Shown here: piece after piece, positions 17,043-26,568 of the stretch
How positions within the stretch are numbered: the first letter of the stretch is position 1
Layout of the letters: each line of letters starts with the position of its first letter
From: Neobacillus jeddahensis
GTDB lineage: Bacteria > Bacillota > Bacilli > Bacillales > Cytobacillaceae
Direction of reading: 5' to 3'
Assembly (NCBI RefSeq): GCF_000612625.1
Contig: NZ_CCAS010000027.1
Span: 1 to 54,922 of the forward strand
DNA length: 54,922 nucleotides
The notes under the pieces: model-generated
Database searches by the model: none
Seen by the model: only the letters and a program-made list of their open reading frames with translations
Told to the model about the DNA's origin: nothing
Position numbers and translations under genes: made by a program

Positions 17043-17085
17043 GGGCTCCAAAGCGTCAGTTATTTGACTTTTTGAAGCCCCTTTT
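17043..17085. terminator. Bidirectional terminator between osmC-like gene and yueI
   Basis: GGGCTCCAAA, an inner GTCA/TGAC helix, then TTTTTGAAGCCCC and TTTT. One internal mismatch. It lies between converging stop codons. Confidence 0.7.
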
Positions 17086-17088
17086 CAC

Positions 17089-17520
17089 TTATCTTTTAAA
17101 TAATTTTGCAAAAAAACCTTTACTCTTTTCCGCTTCCTCCGGAACAACTACCTTTTTCGTAATATAAATCTCTTCCTTGTCAATCGCATGTTCCATTGCT
17201 AAGACTAAGCCAATTTCCGTATCATGCTCCTTATTGGTAACAATCGTATGCTCCATTTTATTTTTCGTGGCAAGCTTGACATACTTTGAAAATTCCTCAT
17301 AGCCCATGTTTCCATTTAGAAATAGTCGTGCCTGTGGATATTCCTTCATCGCCTGCTCCACTTGAGGATAAGGGGCAGCCTCCGCTACCTGACCTTTGCT
17401 TAAAGCGATGATGATCCGTTCTCGAATCGTTCCTAAGAACTTCCGTCGTTCATCTGGCTTTGTTTCAAGAGGCCCATATATGCCTTGCTGCAAGACCTCA
17501 TCAACGGTTGTCTTTTTCAA
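17089..17520 (-). CDS. yueI: YueI family protein (DUF1694)
   Basis: About 143 residues, soluble, family DUF1694 named for B. subtilis YueI. It reads TTVDEVLQQGIYGPLETKPDERRKFLGTIRERI at the start, then EAMKEYPQARLFLNGNMGYEEFSKYV in the middle and a Lys-rich end. The role is unknown; the middle resembles small nucleotide- or RNA-binding folds, but that is only an impression. Start: TTG with GGAG nine bases upstream gives MKKTTVDEV as in homologues; the ATG five codons earlier (17535) overlaps that site. Monocistronic. Confidence 0.85.
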   Translation of the reverse strand: MKKTTVDEVLQQGIYGPLETKPDERRKFLGTIRERIIIALSKGQVAEAAPYPQVEQAMKEYPQARLFLNGNMGYEEFSKYVKLATKNKMEHTIVTNKEHDTEIGLVLAMEHAIDKEEIYITKKVVVPEEAEKSKGFFAKLFKR

Positions 17521-17672
17521 TAAAATCAACTCCATATAAAAGGCTATTATTAAGTATGATAATACCTCAAAAAGCGTTCCATTCCAAAAAGGGTGCGGAA
17601 GTCATCTTCGCGATATATGTTACAACGGCCGGACACACTCAACCGACAGCTTCATCCTTGCCTTTTTAAACA

Positions 17673-17708
17673 TAAAAATCCCTCCCCCCAATTGGAGAGA
17701 AGGATCTT
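17673..17708 (-). terminator. Probable terminator of aceBA
   Basis: Minus strand GATCCTTCTCTCC, loop AATTG, GGGGGAGGGATT then TTT. The stem is imperfect, with mismatches and bulges, but it lies right after the aceA stop and has a T-rich end. Confidence 0.5.
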
Positions 17709-17715
17709 AATGTAG

Positions 17716-19002
17716 TTATTTTTTAGAACCAGTGAACTGGGCTTCCTCTGTTGAGCCCTTCAATGCCGTTGTCGAAGAGGTTCCACCCGTAATCACCATC
17801 GAAACTTGATCGAAGTAGCCGGTACCTACCTCACGTTGATGGCGGGTAGCCGTGTAGCCGTATTGCTCGCTATCAAACTCTGCTTGCTGTAATTCCGAGT
17901 AGGCAGCCATTCCGCGCTCTTTATAACCACGGGCCAGTTCGAACATGCCGTGGTTCAAGGCATGGAACCCTGCAAGTGTAACGAATTGGAACTTGTAGCC
18001 CATTTTACCAAGCTCCACTTGGAACTTCGCAATTGTTTCTTGATCCAGTTTCTTCTTCCAATTAAAAGATGGTGAACAGTTATAGGCTAAAAGTTTACCA
18101 GGGAACTGCTCATGAATAGCTTCAGCAAATTGTCTGGCTTCATCAATATTTGGCTCAGATGTTTCACACCAAATGAGATCAGCATATGGTGCATAAGCTA
18201 AGCCACGGGCAATCGCTTGATTAATTCCAGCCTCCGTGCGGAAGAACCCTTCACCAGTTCGCTCGCCAGTAATAAATGGTGCATCATTCAAATCAATATC
18301 ACTCGTTATGAGATCAGCAGCATTGGCATCCGTCCGTGCCACTAATACCGTTGGCACACCCATGACATCCGCAGCCAAACGTGCTGCAATCAAGTTGCGA
18401 ACCGCTGTTTGCGTTGGCAGCAATACTTTACCGCCTAAGTGGCCACACTTTTTCTCAGAAGAAAGCTGATCTTCGAAGTGAACGCCTGAAGCACCGGCCT
18501 CAATCATCCCTTTCATTAATTCAAAGCAGTTTAATTGTCCGCCAAAACCAGCCTCGGCATCTGCCACAATTGGGGCAAACCAATCAATCGAGTCATCCCC
18601 CTCAGAATGGGTGATCTGATCGGCACGCTGCAGTGCTTGGTTAATTCGTTTCACCACACTTGGAACACTGTTGGCTGGGTACAAGCTTTGGTCAGGATAC
18701 ATATTTCCAGAAAGGTTAGCATCTGCCGCTACTTGCCAGCCGCTTAAGTAAATGGCCTTCAATCCAGCTTTCACTTGTTGAACGGCCTGATTTCCCGTTA
18801 GCGCTCCAAGGGCGTTAATGAAGTCTTCTTCATTTAATAGTTTCCAAAGTTTTTCGGATCCTTTGCGAGCTAATGTATGTTCGATATCAATGGAGCCGCG
18901 CAGCTTAATTACATCCTCAGCTGTATACGGTCTCGTAATCCCTTTCCAACGGCTATCCATTTCCCAGCTTTCCTGCAATTGTGCTACTCGTGAATCTGTC
19001 AT
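17716..19002 (-). CDS. aceA: Isocitrate lyase
   Basis: Splits isocitrate into glyoxylate and succinate, the entry to the glyoxylate shunt. 428 residues, normal for bacterial ICL. It has [10 protein letters not shown] near residue 88, the active-site loop KKCGH at 184-188 with catalytic Cys 186, [13 protein letters not shown] before it, and WCETSEPN further on. AGGAGG precedes the ATG. It follows aceB with a 58-base gap, so the two shunt enzymes form one operon in the order aceB-aceA. This pathway is needed for growth on acetate or fatty acids. Confidence 0.96.
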   Translation of the reverse strand: MTDSRVAQLQESWEMDSRWKGITRPYTAEDVIKLRGSIDIEHTLARKGSEKLWKLLNEEDFINALGALTGNQAVQQVKAGLKAIYLSGWQVAADANLSGNMYPDQSLYPANSVPSVVKRINQALQRADQITHSEGDDSIDWFAPIVADAEAGFGGQLNCFELMKGMIEAGASGVHFEDQLSSEKKCGHLGGKVLLPTQTAVRNLIAARLAADVMGVPTVLVARTDANAADLITSDIDLNDAPFITGERTGEGFFRTEAGINQAIARGLAYAPYADLIWCETSEPNIDEARQFAEAIHEQFPGKLLAYNCSPSFNWKKKLDQETIAKFQVELGKMGYKFQFVTLAGFHALNHGMFELARGYKERGMAAYSELQQAEFDSEQYGYTATRHQREVGTGYFDQVSMVITGGTSSTTALKGSTEEAQFTGSKK

Positions 19003-19060
19003 TTTAAAATTCCTCCTATCAATCTATTAGAATAATTTTTTAAAATTAGAAACCTACAGC

Positions 19061-20653
19061 TTATAATTTTTCATATCCAGGCAGGGTTAAGAAGTCGGTA
19101 AATTCATCATTCAATATTAACTGGTCAAACAGTTGTACCGCTTCATCAAATCGTTCTGTTTCAAAGCGCTCGGCCCCAACTTCCAGTTTAATTTTCTCTA
19201 ATTCCTCAGCCTTTAACTGTTCATACATTCCGACAGTTACTTTCCTGCCATCACCTAAAATGCCTTTTGGATGACGGATCCATTGCCATAGTTGGGCACG
19301 GGAGATTTCTGCCGTAGCCGCATCCTCCATTAAATTATGAATCGGAGCAGCCCCTCTGCCTGAGAGCCAGGAAGCAACATATTGAATCCCGACATTGATG
19401 TTCGTGCGTACCCCTTCTTCTGTAATCGTACCACCTGGAATTTCCAGTAAGTCCTGCGCTGTGATGGTTATTTTTTGTTGCTTGGCAGTATGAATTTGAT
19501 TTGGCGTTGGCATCTCACGGTTGAAAACTTCCATAGCGACTGGCACAAGTCCTGGATGGGCTACCCATGTACCATCATGACCATCACGAGCCTCCCGCTC
19601 TTTATCAGCACGGACCTTTGCAAAGGCCTCATCATTTGCCTGCGGATTATTTTTGACCGGAATTTGTGCGGCCATTCCCCCCATTGCTGGGGCATTACGA
19701 CGATGACAGGTTTTGATGGTTAACAGGGAATAGGAGCGCATAAACGGCGACGTCATCGTTACTTGTGAGCGATCAGGTAAAATAACATCCTGATGGCTGC
19801 GCAGCTTTTTAATGAAGCTGAAAATATAATCCCAGCGGCCACAATTCAGTCCAGCCGAGTGTTCCTTTAGCTCATAAAGAATCTCATCCATTTCAAATGA
19901 TGCGAGAATGGTTTCAATTAATACCGTTGCTTTGATGGTTCCTTGGGGAACCCCAAGCTTATCCTGTGCATAGACAAATACATCGTTCCAAAGCCGTGCT
20001 TCTAAATGACTTTCAAGCTTTGGTAAGTAAAAATAAGGTCCTGAGCCTTTTGCTAACAATGTCTTTACATTATGAAAAAAGTAAATTCCGAAATCGAAAA
20101 AGCTTCCCGAAATAGGCTTGCCATCCAAATGGACATGTTTTTCTTCTAGGTGCAATCCACGTGGCCGTACCATGAGGACTGCTGTTTCTTCATTTAACAG
20201 ATATTTTTTCCCATTTGGGTTTTCAAAGCTGATCGTTCGGTTTATGGCATCTCGTAAGTTGATTTGGCCTTCGATGATACTCTCCCATGTAGGGGATGTG
20301 GCATCCTCAAAATCAGCCATAAATAGTTTGGCACCTGAATTCAAGGCATTGATGACCATTTTTCGGTCTGTCGGGCCGGTAATTTCCAACCGGCGATCTT
20401 GGAGGTCCTTCGGTAACGGTGCTACCGTCCAATCTCCATTACGAATATGCTTGGTTTCCGAAAGGAAATCTGGCAATTTCCCCTTTGTCAATTCCTCTTG
20501 GCGTTTTTCCCTGTACTGTAACAGTTCAACTCTTCTCTCACCAAATTTCCGCTCTAGTTCTTCAATTAAGTTTAAGGCTGCGGGAGTTAAAATCTCATCA
20601 TACTGGGCCTTCAAAGCCCCGACTACTTCAATACCTGTCGTTTGCGTCGACAT
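19061..20653 (-). CDS. aceB: Malate synthase A
   Basis: Condenses glyoxylate with acetyl-CoA to malate, the second reaction of the glyoxylate shunt. About 530 residues, the isoform A length. Marks: [15 protein letters not shown] near residue 90, [16 protein letters not shown] near 162, ECGRWDY-like [15 protein letters not shown] near 270, and the family C-terminal REDGAP-like region. The ATG was placed four codons inside the longest frame because AAAGAGGTGG lies eight bases upstream of it. The 5' side carries a -10 box embedded in an inverted repeat. Confidence 0.95.
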   Translation of the reverse strand: MSTQTTGIEVVGALKAQYDEILTPAALNLIEELERKFGERRVELLQYREKRQEELTKGKLPDFLSETKHIRNGDWTVAPLPKDLQDRRLEITGPTDRKMVINALNSGAKLFMADFEDATSPTWESIIEGQINLRDAINRTISFENPNGKKYLLNEETAVLMVRPRGLHLEEKHVHLDGKPISGSFFDFGIYFFHNVKTLLAKGSGPYFYLPKLESHLEARLWNDVFVYAQDKLGVPQGTIKATVLIETILASFEMDEILYELKEHSAGLNCGRWDYIFSFIKKLRSHQDVILPDRSQVTMTSPFMRSYSLLTIKTCHRRNAPAMGGMAAQIPVKNNPQANDEAFAKVRADKEREARDGHDGTWVAHPGLVPVAMEVFNREMPTPNQIHTAKQQKITITAQDLLEIPGGTITEEGVRTNINVGIQYVASWLSGRGAAPIHNLMEDAATAEISRAQLWQWIRHPKGILGDGRKVTVGMYEQLKAEELEKIKLEVGAERFETERFDEAVQLFDQLILNDEFTDFLTLPGYEKL

Positions 20654-20671
20654 GAACAAGACCACCTCTTT

Positions 20672-20711
20672 GTTATAATACAGTATCTATCCTCGTTTTG
20701 TATTATATAAC
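20672..20711. promoter_or_regulatory. aceB promoter with a flanking inverted repeat
   Basis: On the minus strand GTTATATAATAC contains a perfect -10 (TATAAT, 20702-20707); 18 bases further on GTATTATAAC is its near inverted copy. The second arm would fall in the first 25 bases of the transcript, a common place for a repressor site. The -35 is weak (TTCCAT at 17 bases). Confidence 0.45.
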
Positions 20712-20833
20712 ACACTTTCGGAAAATGGAACTATTTTTCTGAAAATTTTCTAAAATAGGTAAATATCCCCTGTCCACATTGGTCAAAAAAATGAAAAGAC
20801 TTCGGAAAGCTTGCTGCGACTAATGTTTACCAT

Positions 20834-20851
20834 ATAGGTAATTTTACCTAT
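20834..20851. promoter_or_regulatory. Palindrome ATAGGTAA-TT-TTACCTAT
   Basis: Perfect 8+8 inverted repeat between aceB and the sirC terminator. A half copy (ATAGGTAA) occurs at 20755-20762, nearer the aceB promoter. Regulator-binding type site; owner unknown. Confidence 0.4.
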
Positions 20852-20859
20852 TAGTGAGA

Positions 20860-20894
20860 TAAAAAAAGCGGATACCCTCTTAAAAGGTACCCAC
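20860..20894 (-). terminator. Terminator of the nir-siroheme operon
   Basis: Minus strand GGGTACC, loop, GGTATCC, CGC and then seven T, immediately after the sirC stop. Confidence 0.75.
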
Positions 20895-20896
20895 TC

Positions 20897-21514
20897 CTAC
20901 TTCATTTCATCATATATACGTTGAAAATCTGTTACTCTTGTTGAACTGTTCAAAAACGCGTCACTCACGATGACAGTTAACAGCTTTTTTTTTAAAGATG
21001 GATCTTCTACCTCTTTCAGAATCCAGTTTCTAGTTGCGGATAGAAAATCAAGGTAGGCTTCGTATTTCTCATCAAACTGGCCTTCTAACTGTTCACGAAT
21101 TTTCCTAGCCAAGGTTGGACTGGCCCCTCCAGTTGAAACAGCCATGCTTAAACGCCCTCGCTTAAAATGGGCTGGTACATGAAAGTCTGACCCCTCAGGA
21201 TCATCGGCGATTGTGACGAGCTGATGCTCACCTGCCAATGATTTTACCCACTGATTGACTTCTTTGTCAGCGGTCGCTGCAAAAATCAGGAAGGCCTCCT
21301 GAAGGTCCTCTGCAGCAATCGCCTTTTGCTTCCAAAGGATCGTCCCTTCTAGCGACAGTCTCTGAATTTCATCTGTTGCACTTGGACTGATGACCACCAC
21401 TCGTGCGCCCGTGTCAAGCAAACTGCTGATTTTACGCTCAGCCACCCTGCCGCCGCCAACGACGACAACTATTTTTCCATCAAGCCGTACCATAATCGGA
21501 TAATTTGCGTCCAT
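20897..21514 (-). CDS. sirC: Precorrin-2 dehydrogenase (SirC/YlnF type)
   Basis: NAD-dependent oxidation of precorrin-2 to sirohydrochlorin, the second of three siroheme steps. 205 residues, matching the free-standing Bacillus enzyme rather than the fused CysG. The N-terminal Rossmann motif is IVVVVGGGRVAERK near residue 15; SDFHVPAHFKRGRLSMAVSTGGASPTLARKIR is the conserved middle. The helical C-terminal tail is typical. It overlaps sirB by 35 bases, and the AGGTGG ribosome site lies inside sirB. Last gene of the nir operon. Confidence 0.93.
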   Translation of the reverse strand: MDANYPIMVRLDGKIVVVVGGGRVAERKISSLLDTGARVVVISPSATDEIQRLSLEGTILWKQKAIAAEDLQEAFLIFAATADKEVNQWVKSLAGEHQLVTIADDPEGSDFHVPAHFKRGRLSMAVSTGGASPTLARKIREQLEGQFDEKYEAYLDFLSATRNWILKEVEDPSLKKKLLTVIVSDAFLNSSTRVTDFQRIYDEMK

Positions 21515-22205
21515 GCTCCACCTCAGTAGCTCGTTTTTCGAGTAGCGGAATTAATTTCTCATCAAAACCAACGGGGTCGCAAACAAGAAACTCTCCGCTC
21601 AGCTTCGCTAATTCATTCTTTATTTTGACGGTATATCCCCCGGAAAACAAGAAATAGGGGAGAATATAAATCCTCTGTTCTGGGAGCTTTGTTGCTGCCT
21701 CAAGATAGTAGGGGGCTGTCGTGACAAAAGCGCTATGTACTGTGCATTTTGTTTGCACAGCCAAACCTGAGGCAATCATTAAAAATTCACTCGTTGCCTC
21801 CTGCAGCCGGCTTCCATGGCCCACCAATAAGATCGTTTTATCCTCCAGCCCTGAAAAACCTGACTCCTTCAGTCGTGAGACCAGAATATCAACCATGATC
21901 TCATCGACGCCTAATGGCTTGCCATAGTGAAAGACGACCTCTGGATAACCTTGACACTCTGTTGGGATATCGATATTGGCATGGATACCGGGTAATAAGA
22001 AAATAGGGACAACCGTGATTTCACTTGCCCCTTGCTGGATGCAGGTCGCAATTGCTTGCTGAATAGATGGTTCGGCATGCTCCAAAAATCCATACGTCTT
22101 AATCCCACTTGGCGATTGCTCGGTAACTTTTTCTATAAACGAAATAAATGTATCGTTAGCGGCTTGGCGCCTACTTCCATGAGCAATATACATAACCGCC
22201 TTCAT
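21480..22205 (-). CDS. sirB: Sirohydrochlorin ferrochelatase (SirB/YlnE, CbiX-like)
   Basis: Puts iron into sirohydrochlorin to give siroheme, the cofactor of NirB. 241 residues in two CbiX-like halves: the first begins MYIAHGSRRQAAND with the metal-binding His of the HGSR motif, the second repeats it as LLVGHGSRLQEATSEF near residue 125. EITVVPIFLLPGIHANIDIP near 80 is the conserved segment after the first half. It is two bases behind cobA and overlaps sirC. Iron rather than cobalt is inferred from the nitrite-reductase context. Confidence 0.92.
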   Translation of the reverse strand: MKAVMYIAHGSRRQAANDTFISFIEKVTEQSPSGIKTYGFLEHAEPSIQQAIATCIQQGASEITVVPIFLLPGIHANIDIPTECQGYPEVVFHYGKPLGVDEIMVDILVSRLKESGFSGLEDKTILLVGHGSRLQEATSEFLMIASGLAVQTKCTVHSAFVTTAPYYLEAATKLPEQRIYILPYFLFSGGYTVKIKNELAKLSGEFLVCDPVGFDEKLIPLLEKRATEVEHGRKLSDYGTA

Positions 22206-22207
22206 GC

Positions 22208-23656
22208 CTAAACGTCCCTCGCTGGATGTTCCATTAAATATTGGAGTAATGCCGCTTTTGTTGGAGTGGCAGGCATTCCCGTTGTTGTAATGCCAGCATT
22301 CTCAACAGCAGCTAGCGTTTTGTTCCCCATACTAACTATCTGGCAATTTTCTACTAGCTCACTAACATCGATTTGGCATGCTGCTAGGGATTCCATAAAT
22401 GGTTCAACTGCTGAGCTGCTAGGAAAAATGATCGTATTGACATCTGCTTCTGCTAGCATTCTTTGAAAAATCGGCAGAAACTGGCGGTCAAGCTCCAGCT
22501 TGCTGACCATCAATAAAGACGCTTTTTCAAAGCCCTTTTGCAAAATACGCTCATCTCCGACTACAAGCAACTCCTCATCATCTGGCAGTCCATCAGTCAA
22601 TTCACCTAGCAATCCTCGTTCATGTAAAGCATTCATTGTTTTACTAGACAGCGCCAAGAAGTCTGCGGTAATTTTGCGAATATCGATGCCTTGTTCAAAG
22701 AGCGCGGTGAATAATTCTGACACACTTTCTGGTGAAGTAAAGAGAATCCTGGCAGCCGTTAGCACTTTGGTGCCATCAACCTTCACTATCTTCTTTTTCC
22801 ACTTTGGAAACTCGATTACATCTGCCCCTTGGGTCTGTAAGGATCTCGCTAAATCACTCGGGCCTGCACTTGTGCGGGCAAGCAAGATTTGCCGGCCGTA
22901 TAATGGCTTTTTCTCAAACCAGCTAATTTTTTCACGCAGGGAGATGACTTCGCCAACTAAAATGATTGCGGGATTGCTGAACTTAGCTGCCAACACCTTC
23001 TCGGCTATATCAGCAAGCGTCCCTTGTAACGTTTTTTGCCGGCCAAATGTGCCCCATTGGATCAACATCACCGGTGTCGAGGCGGGCTTTCCATAGTTGA
23101 CGAGATTCTCACAAATAAACGGTAGATTTCCAACTCCCATGTAGAATGCTATAGTATCAACGCCACGGGCTAACCCCTCCCAATCTAGGAGCGGCTTACC
23201 GTCTTGGGATTTATCATGCGCTGTTACCACGGCAAATGACTCCGCATGCTCCCGATGGGTCACAGGTATGCCTGCATAAAGGGGGGCTGCAATCCCCGAT
23301 GATATGCCAGGAACCATTTCGAAGGGTATTTCGTAGTCAGCAAGGGCGGCGGCCTCCTCGCCTACTCGACCAAATACGCCTGGGTCGCCGCCCTTTAAGC
23401 GAACGACGATTTTTCCCGCTAATGCCTTTTGAACTAAGAGATCATTGATAGTCTCTTGGCGCAAAATATGGCGGTCTGGTAATTTCCCACAATAAATCAG
23501 TTCACATTCACTGCTGGCAAATTCCAGTAGTTTCGGATTGGCAAGCCGGTCATAAAGAATGACTTCAGCTTGCTTAATAGCTTCCATTCCTTTTACGGTT
23601 ATCAAGCCAACATCCCCCGGCCCTGCTCCGACTAAAAATACTTTTCCTGTTTCCAT
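22208..23656 (-). CDS. cobA: Fused uroporphyrinogen-III C-methyltransferase / uroporphyrinogen-III synthase
   Basis: The N-terminal half (residues 1-245) is SUMT, which methylates uroporphyrinogen III twice to precorrin-2. It shows VFLVGAGPGDVGLITVKG, VVRLKGGDPGVFGRVGEEA near 80 and ATPVMLIQWGTFGRQ. The C-terminal half (about 255-480) is HemD-like: ILLARTSAGPSDLARSL, then FTSPESVSELF and TIIFPSSSAVEPFMES. The same fusion is B. subtilis NasF. It lies 31 bases after nirD. The start was placed at the inner ATG because homologues begin METGKVFLVGAGPG; a longer start at 23677 has no site. Confidence 0.92.
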   Translation of the reverse strand: METGKVFLVGAGPGDVGLITVKGMEAIKQAEVILYDRLANPKLLEFASSECELIYCGKLPDRHILRQETINDLLVQKALAGKIVVRLKGGDPGVFGRVGEEAAALADYEIPFEMVPGISSGIAAPLYAGIPVTHREHAESFAVVTAHDKSQDGKPLLDWEGLARGVDTIAFYMGVGNLPFICENLVNYGKPASTPVMLIQWGTFGRQKTLQGTLADIAEKVLAAKFSNPAIILVGEVISLREKISWFEKKPLYGRQILLARTSAGPSDLARSLQTQGADVIEFPKWKKKIVKVDGTKVLTAARILFTSPESVSELFTALFEQGIDIRKITADFLALSSKTMNALHERGLLGELTDGLPDDEELLVVGDERILQKGFEKASLLMVSKLELDRQFLPIFQRMLAEADVNTIIFPSSSAVEPFMESLAACQIDVSELVENCQIVSMGNKTLAAVENAGITTTGMPATPTKAALLQYLMEHPARDV

Positions 23657-23687
23657 CCTGCAGCCATCCTTCCTCATGCTGAGCTAT

Positions 23688-24008
23688 TTAAAGTACGATA
23701 AAAAGAATATCCTCTTTTCTTTCTACCGAATACGTGCGAACCTGTCCTTCATCTGGTGCTTGCACCATACCATCTACAAGTGAAATTTTCCAGTCATAGA
23801 CAGGACAATAGACAAAGCGGCCACTGACAAGCCCTTCAGAGAGAACACCGCCTTTCGGATGGGGACTACGGTTTTCAAGGGCATACACTTCACCTGATGA
23901 TAGTTTAAAAAGAGCTATTTCCTTGTCATCTATTTTAATTGAATAACCTGCTCGTTCCTTTAGATTTGCATAATGTGCCACTGGTATCCGAGTTATCGTT
24001 TCAATCAT
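23688..24008 (-). CDS. nirD: Nitrite reductase small subunit
   Basis: 106-residue small subunit of assimilatory NADH-nitrite reductase. It has a Rieske-like fold without the full cluster: the usual C-x-H ... C-x2-H becomes SPH (near residue 49) and CPVY (near 68), so two of four ligands are missing, as is normal for NirD. GGVLSEGLVSGRFVYCPVYDWKISL is recognisable. It overlaps nirB by four bases, so translation is coupled. Confidence 0.92.
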   Translation of the reverse strand: MIETITRIPVAHYANLKERAGYSIKIDDKEIALFKLSSGEVYALENRSPHPKGGVLSEGLVSGRFVYCPVYDWKISLVDGMVQAPDEGQVRTYSVERKEDILFIVL

Positions 24009-26428
24009 TTCGATTCACTCCCGCTTGTGATAGTATGTTTTGCATAGTATTTATCTTGAATTTCTTCATTTTGAATCGCTTCATTCCACGGCTCAATGTA
24101 CTTCTTCAAGGTTAGATCCATCCGTTCATTTAAGTCCTTACGGGTTTGTTCGTTTGCCAAAACTTCTTTTACATGCTCGAGACCGACTCGCTCTACCCAT
24201 TTAGAGGTACGCTCTAAATAATTGGCTGTTTCACGATAATATTGCAAATAGGCACCCGTCATTTCCATCACTTCTTCTTGCGTTTTTACGGTACAAAGGA
24301 GATCGCCGGGCCGAAGGTCAACGCCGCCATTACCCGCAACGTAAATCTCCCAACCACCGTCAATACCGACGAAGCCGATATCCTTAATGCCTGCTTCTGA
24401 ACAGTTCCTTGGGCAAGCTGAAACGCCCATTTTTACTTTATGCGGTGTATCCAAGCGTTCAAATTTCTTTTCTAGTTCAATGCCAAGTGCCATCGAATCC
24501 TGTGTACCGTAGCGGCAGAATTGCGCACCGACACAGGTTTTAACTGTTCTGAGCGTTTTACCATATGCATATCCTGATGGCATATCAAGCTCTTCCCACA
24601 TGCTTGGAAGGTCTTCCTTTTTAACTCCGAACAAGCCAATTCGTTGTCCACCTGTTAATTTTACTAAAGGAACAGCATATTTTTCAGCAATTTCCGCAAT
24701 TTTTTTCAAATCTGCTGCCGTTGTCACTCCCCCATACATTCTCGGCACAACGGAATAGGTTCCGTCCTTTTGAATATTTGCATGCATTTTTTCATTTACG
24801 AGACGGGAATCGCGGTCATCCTTATATTCATCCATATAAATCATACCAAGGTAGTAGTTGATCGCCGGACGACATTTCGTACAGCCTTCTTCATTGTTCC
24901 AATCAAGGACGTTCATGACCTCTTTCACACTGGTTAAGCCCTTCACCTTGATTTCCGCCACTAATTCCTCCCGACTTACGGTCGTGCAGCCGCAAATGCT
25001 TGTCTTTTGGGCTGCGGTTGCATCAAATTGGTCACCTAATGTATGCGCAAGTATGTTACTGACCATTGGTTTACAGCGGCCGCATGATCGGCCGGCATTC
25101 GTACAGTGGCTTACTTGATCAAGCGTCGTTAACCCTTGGGCTTGAATTGCTTCCACGATCGCGCCTTTTGTGACGCCATTACAGCCACAGACTAATTCAT
25201 CATCAGGCATAGAAGCGATATCATCGCTGCTGCTTTCCCCCGAACAAGCTGTTTGAAAAATAGCTACGCCACTGATATCTTCTTTTTTCGTTAACAATCG
25301 ATATAGTCTTGTGCTGTCCGTTGTGTCACCATATAGAACGATCCCGACAATCAAATCATTTCTTGTCAGTACCCGTTTATAGACACCGTCGTATTCGTTA
25401 TAGATCATGATCGATTTCGTAGTACCATCTTCAAAAATTTCTCCTGCTGAAAAGAGATCCACTCCCGCCACCTTCAGCTGTGTCCCGGTAACCGATCCTT
25501 CATAAGCTTCACCGACTATACCCGCAATGCGGTTGGCCAGTACCTTCCCTTGTTCATATAAGGGCGCCACCAATCCATAGACAATTTCTCGGTGTTCAGC
25601 ACATTCTCCGACTGCATAAATATGGGGCTCACTTGTTTCCATAAAATCATTGACAACAATCCCGCGGTTAACGTAGATTCCGCTATCTTTCGCAACAGCC
25701 GTATTTGCCTTAATCCCGATGGCCATGACGACAAGATCTGTTTCGACCTCAGAACCATCTTTAAAGCGGAGGCCTGTGACATGTTCATCCCCAAGGATTT
25801 CCACTGTTTCTTTTTCCATTAAAAAGTTCATGCCCTGTGATTCTAATTCCCCTTTTAGTAAGGAAGAAGCAATCGGATCAAGCTGGCGTTCCATTAGATG
25901 CGGCATCAAGTGGACCACATCCACCTTCATCCCAAGGTTTAATAACCCTCTTGCTGCTTCAAGTCCCAGCAATCCACCGCCGATGACAACGGCCTTTTTG
26001 TATTGCTTCGATGATTTGATCATCATTTCACAATCTTTTATATCACGAAAGCCTGTTACACCAATTTTGTCTGCTCCTGGTATTGGAAGAATGAAAGAAT
26101 TCGATCCTGTTGCGATAATTAACTCATCATAATCGACTTCTCGACCTTGATCGCTGATGACATGTTTAGCCTCGCGGTCAATTTTGACCACTGTCTCGCC
26201 TGTGTATAATTGGATCTGATTTTCTTGATACCATTCTAGCGGATTAATAATAATATCCTCAAAATTTGTATCGCCTTGTAAAATATTTGATAGCTTAATA
26301 CGATTGTAGTTTGGATAGGGTTCTTGTCCAAAAATGGTAATCGTATATTTGTCTGGGGCCACTTTCAGAATTTCTTCAATCGCTCGAACCCCTGCCATTC
26401 CATTCCCAATCATCACTAATTTCTTCAT
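24005..26428 (-). CDS. nirB: Nitrite reductase [NAD(P)H] large subunit
   Basis: Six-electron reduction of nitrite to ammonium in the cytoplasm. 807 residues. FAD loop GNGMAG at 8-13 and NAD loop IGGGLLGLE at 149-157; first BFD-like [2Fe-2S] domain with Cys 414, 416, 449 and 452; a second BFD-like set with Cys 479, 481, 516 and 519; then the siroheme domain with its 4Fe-4S ligands at Cys 632, 638, 672 and 676. All ligands are present, so the protein should be active. First gene of nirB-nirD-cobA-sirB-sirC. Its upstream region has two FNR-type palindromes. Confidence 0.96.
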   Translation of the reverse strand: MKKLVMIGNGMAGVRAIEEILKVAPDKYTITIFGQEPYPNYNRIKLSNILQGDTNFEDIIINPLEWYQENQIQLYTGETVVKIDREAKHVISDQGREVDYDELIIATGSNSFILPIPGADKIGVTGFRDIKDCEMMIKSSKQYKKAVVIGGGLLGLEAARGLLNLGMKVDVVHLMPHLMERQLDPIASSLLKGELESQGMNFLMEKETVEILGDEHVTGLRFKDGSEVETDLVVMAIGIKANTAVAKDSGIYVNRGIVVNDFMETSEPHIYAVGECAEHREIVYGLVAPLYEQGKVLANRIAGIVGEAYEGSVTGTQLKVAGVDLFSAGEIFEDGTTKSIMIYNEYDGVYKRVLTRNDLIVGIVLYGDTTDSTRLYRLLTKKEDISGVAIFQTACSGESSSDDIASMPDDELVCGCNGVTKGAIVEAIQAQGLTTLDQVSHCTNAGRSCGRCKPMVSNILAHTLGDQFDATAAQKTSICGCTTVSREELVAEIKVKGLTSVKEVMNVLDWNNEEGCTKCRPAINYYLGMIYMDEYKDDRDSRLVNEKMHANIQKDGTYSVVPRMYGGVTTAADLKKIAEIAEKYAVPLVKLTGGQRIGLFGVKKEDLPSMWEELDMPSGYAYGKTLRTVKTCVGAQFCRYGTQDSMALGIELEKKFERLDTPHKVKMGVSACPRNCSEAGIKDIGFVGIDGGWEIYVAGNGGVDLRPGDLLCTVKTQEEVMEMTGAYLQYYRETANYLERTSKWVERVGLEHVKEVLANEQTRKDLNERMDLTLKKYIEPWNEAIQNEEIQDKYYAKHTITSGSESK

Positions 26429-26496
26429 ATTGGCTCGCTCCTAAACGTTTATGTTGATTTACTATCTACTATTTTTCAGGTATTCTCTATAGTTAT

Positions 26497-26502
26497 ATTG
26501 TA
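26497..26502 (-). promoter_or_regulatory. Predicted -10 box of nirB
   Basis: TACAAT on the minus strand, 29 bases from the centre of the near FNR site. This is the spacing of a class II activated promoter, giving a start near 26490 and a leader of about 60 bases. There is no good -35, as expected for an activator-dependent promoter. Confidence 0.6.
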
Positions 26503-26523
26503 ATTTGCTGTCATAAATTAATT

Positions 26524-26539
26524 TGTGAAGTTCGTCACA
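26524..26539. promoter_or_regulatory. FNR-type site, proximal (about -41.5)
   Basis: TGTGA-AGTTCG-TCACA, a perfect match to the Bacillus Fnr/CRP-family consensus TGTGA-N6-TCACA. Placed at about -41.5 from the predicted nirB start. Confidence 0.75.
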
Positions 26540-26552
26540 TATAACCTCTTTT

Positions 26553-26568
26553 TGTGAATGATTTCACA
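26553..26568. promoter_or_regulatory. FNR-type site, distal (about -70.5), also Rex-like
   Basis: TGTGA-ATGATT-TCACA, again a perfect Fnr match, 29 bases upstream of the first. With its flanks it reads TTGTGAA-N4-TTCACAT, one base off the Rex consensus TTGTGAA-N4-TTCACAA, so NADH-sensing repression is also possible. Confidence 0.65.

Noticed and set aside
20118..20678. 186-codon open frame on the plus strand opposite aceB
   Set aside because: It is antisense to a clear malate synthase, has a Ser/Arg/Phe-rich composition typical of a shadow frame, and no ribosome site or family.
22500..23096. 198-codon open frame on the plus strand opposite cobA/hemD
   Set aside because: Shadow of a well conserved gene; no recognisable domain.
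23688..24008. NirD lacking two Rieske ligands taken as a damaged protein
   Set aside because: NirD subunits normally have a Rieske-like fold without the cluster; the loss is a family feature.
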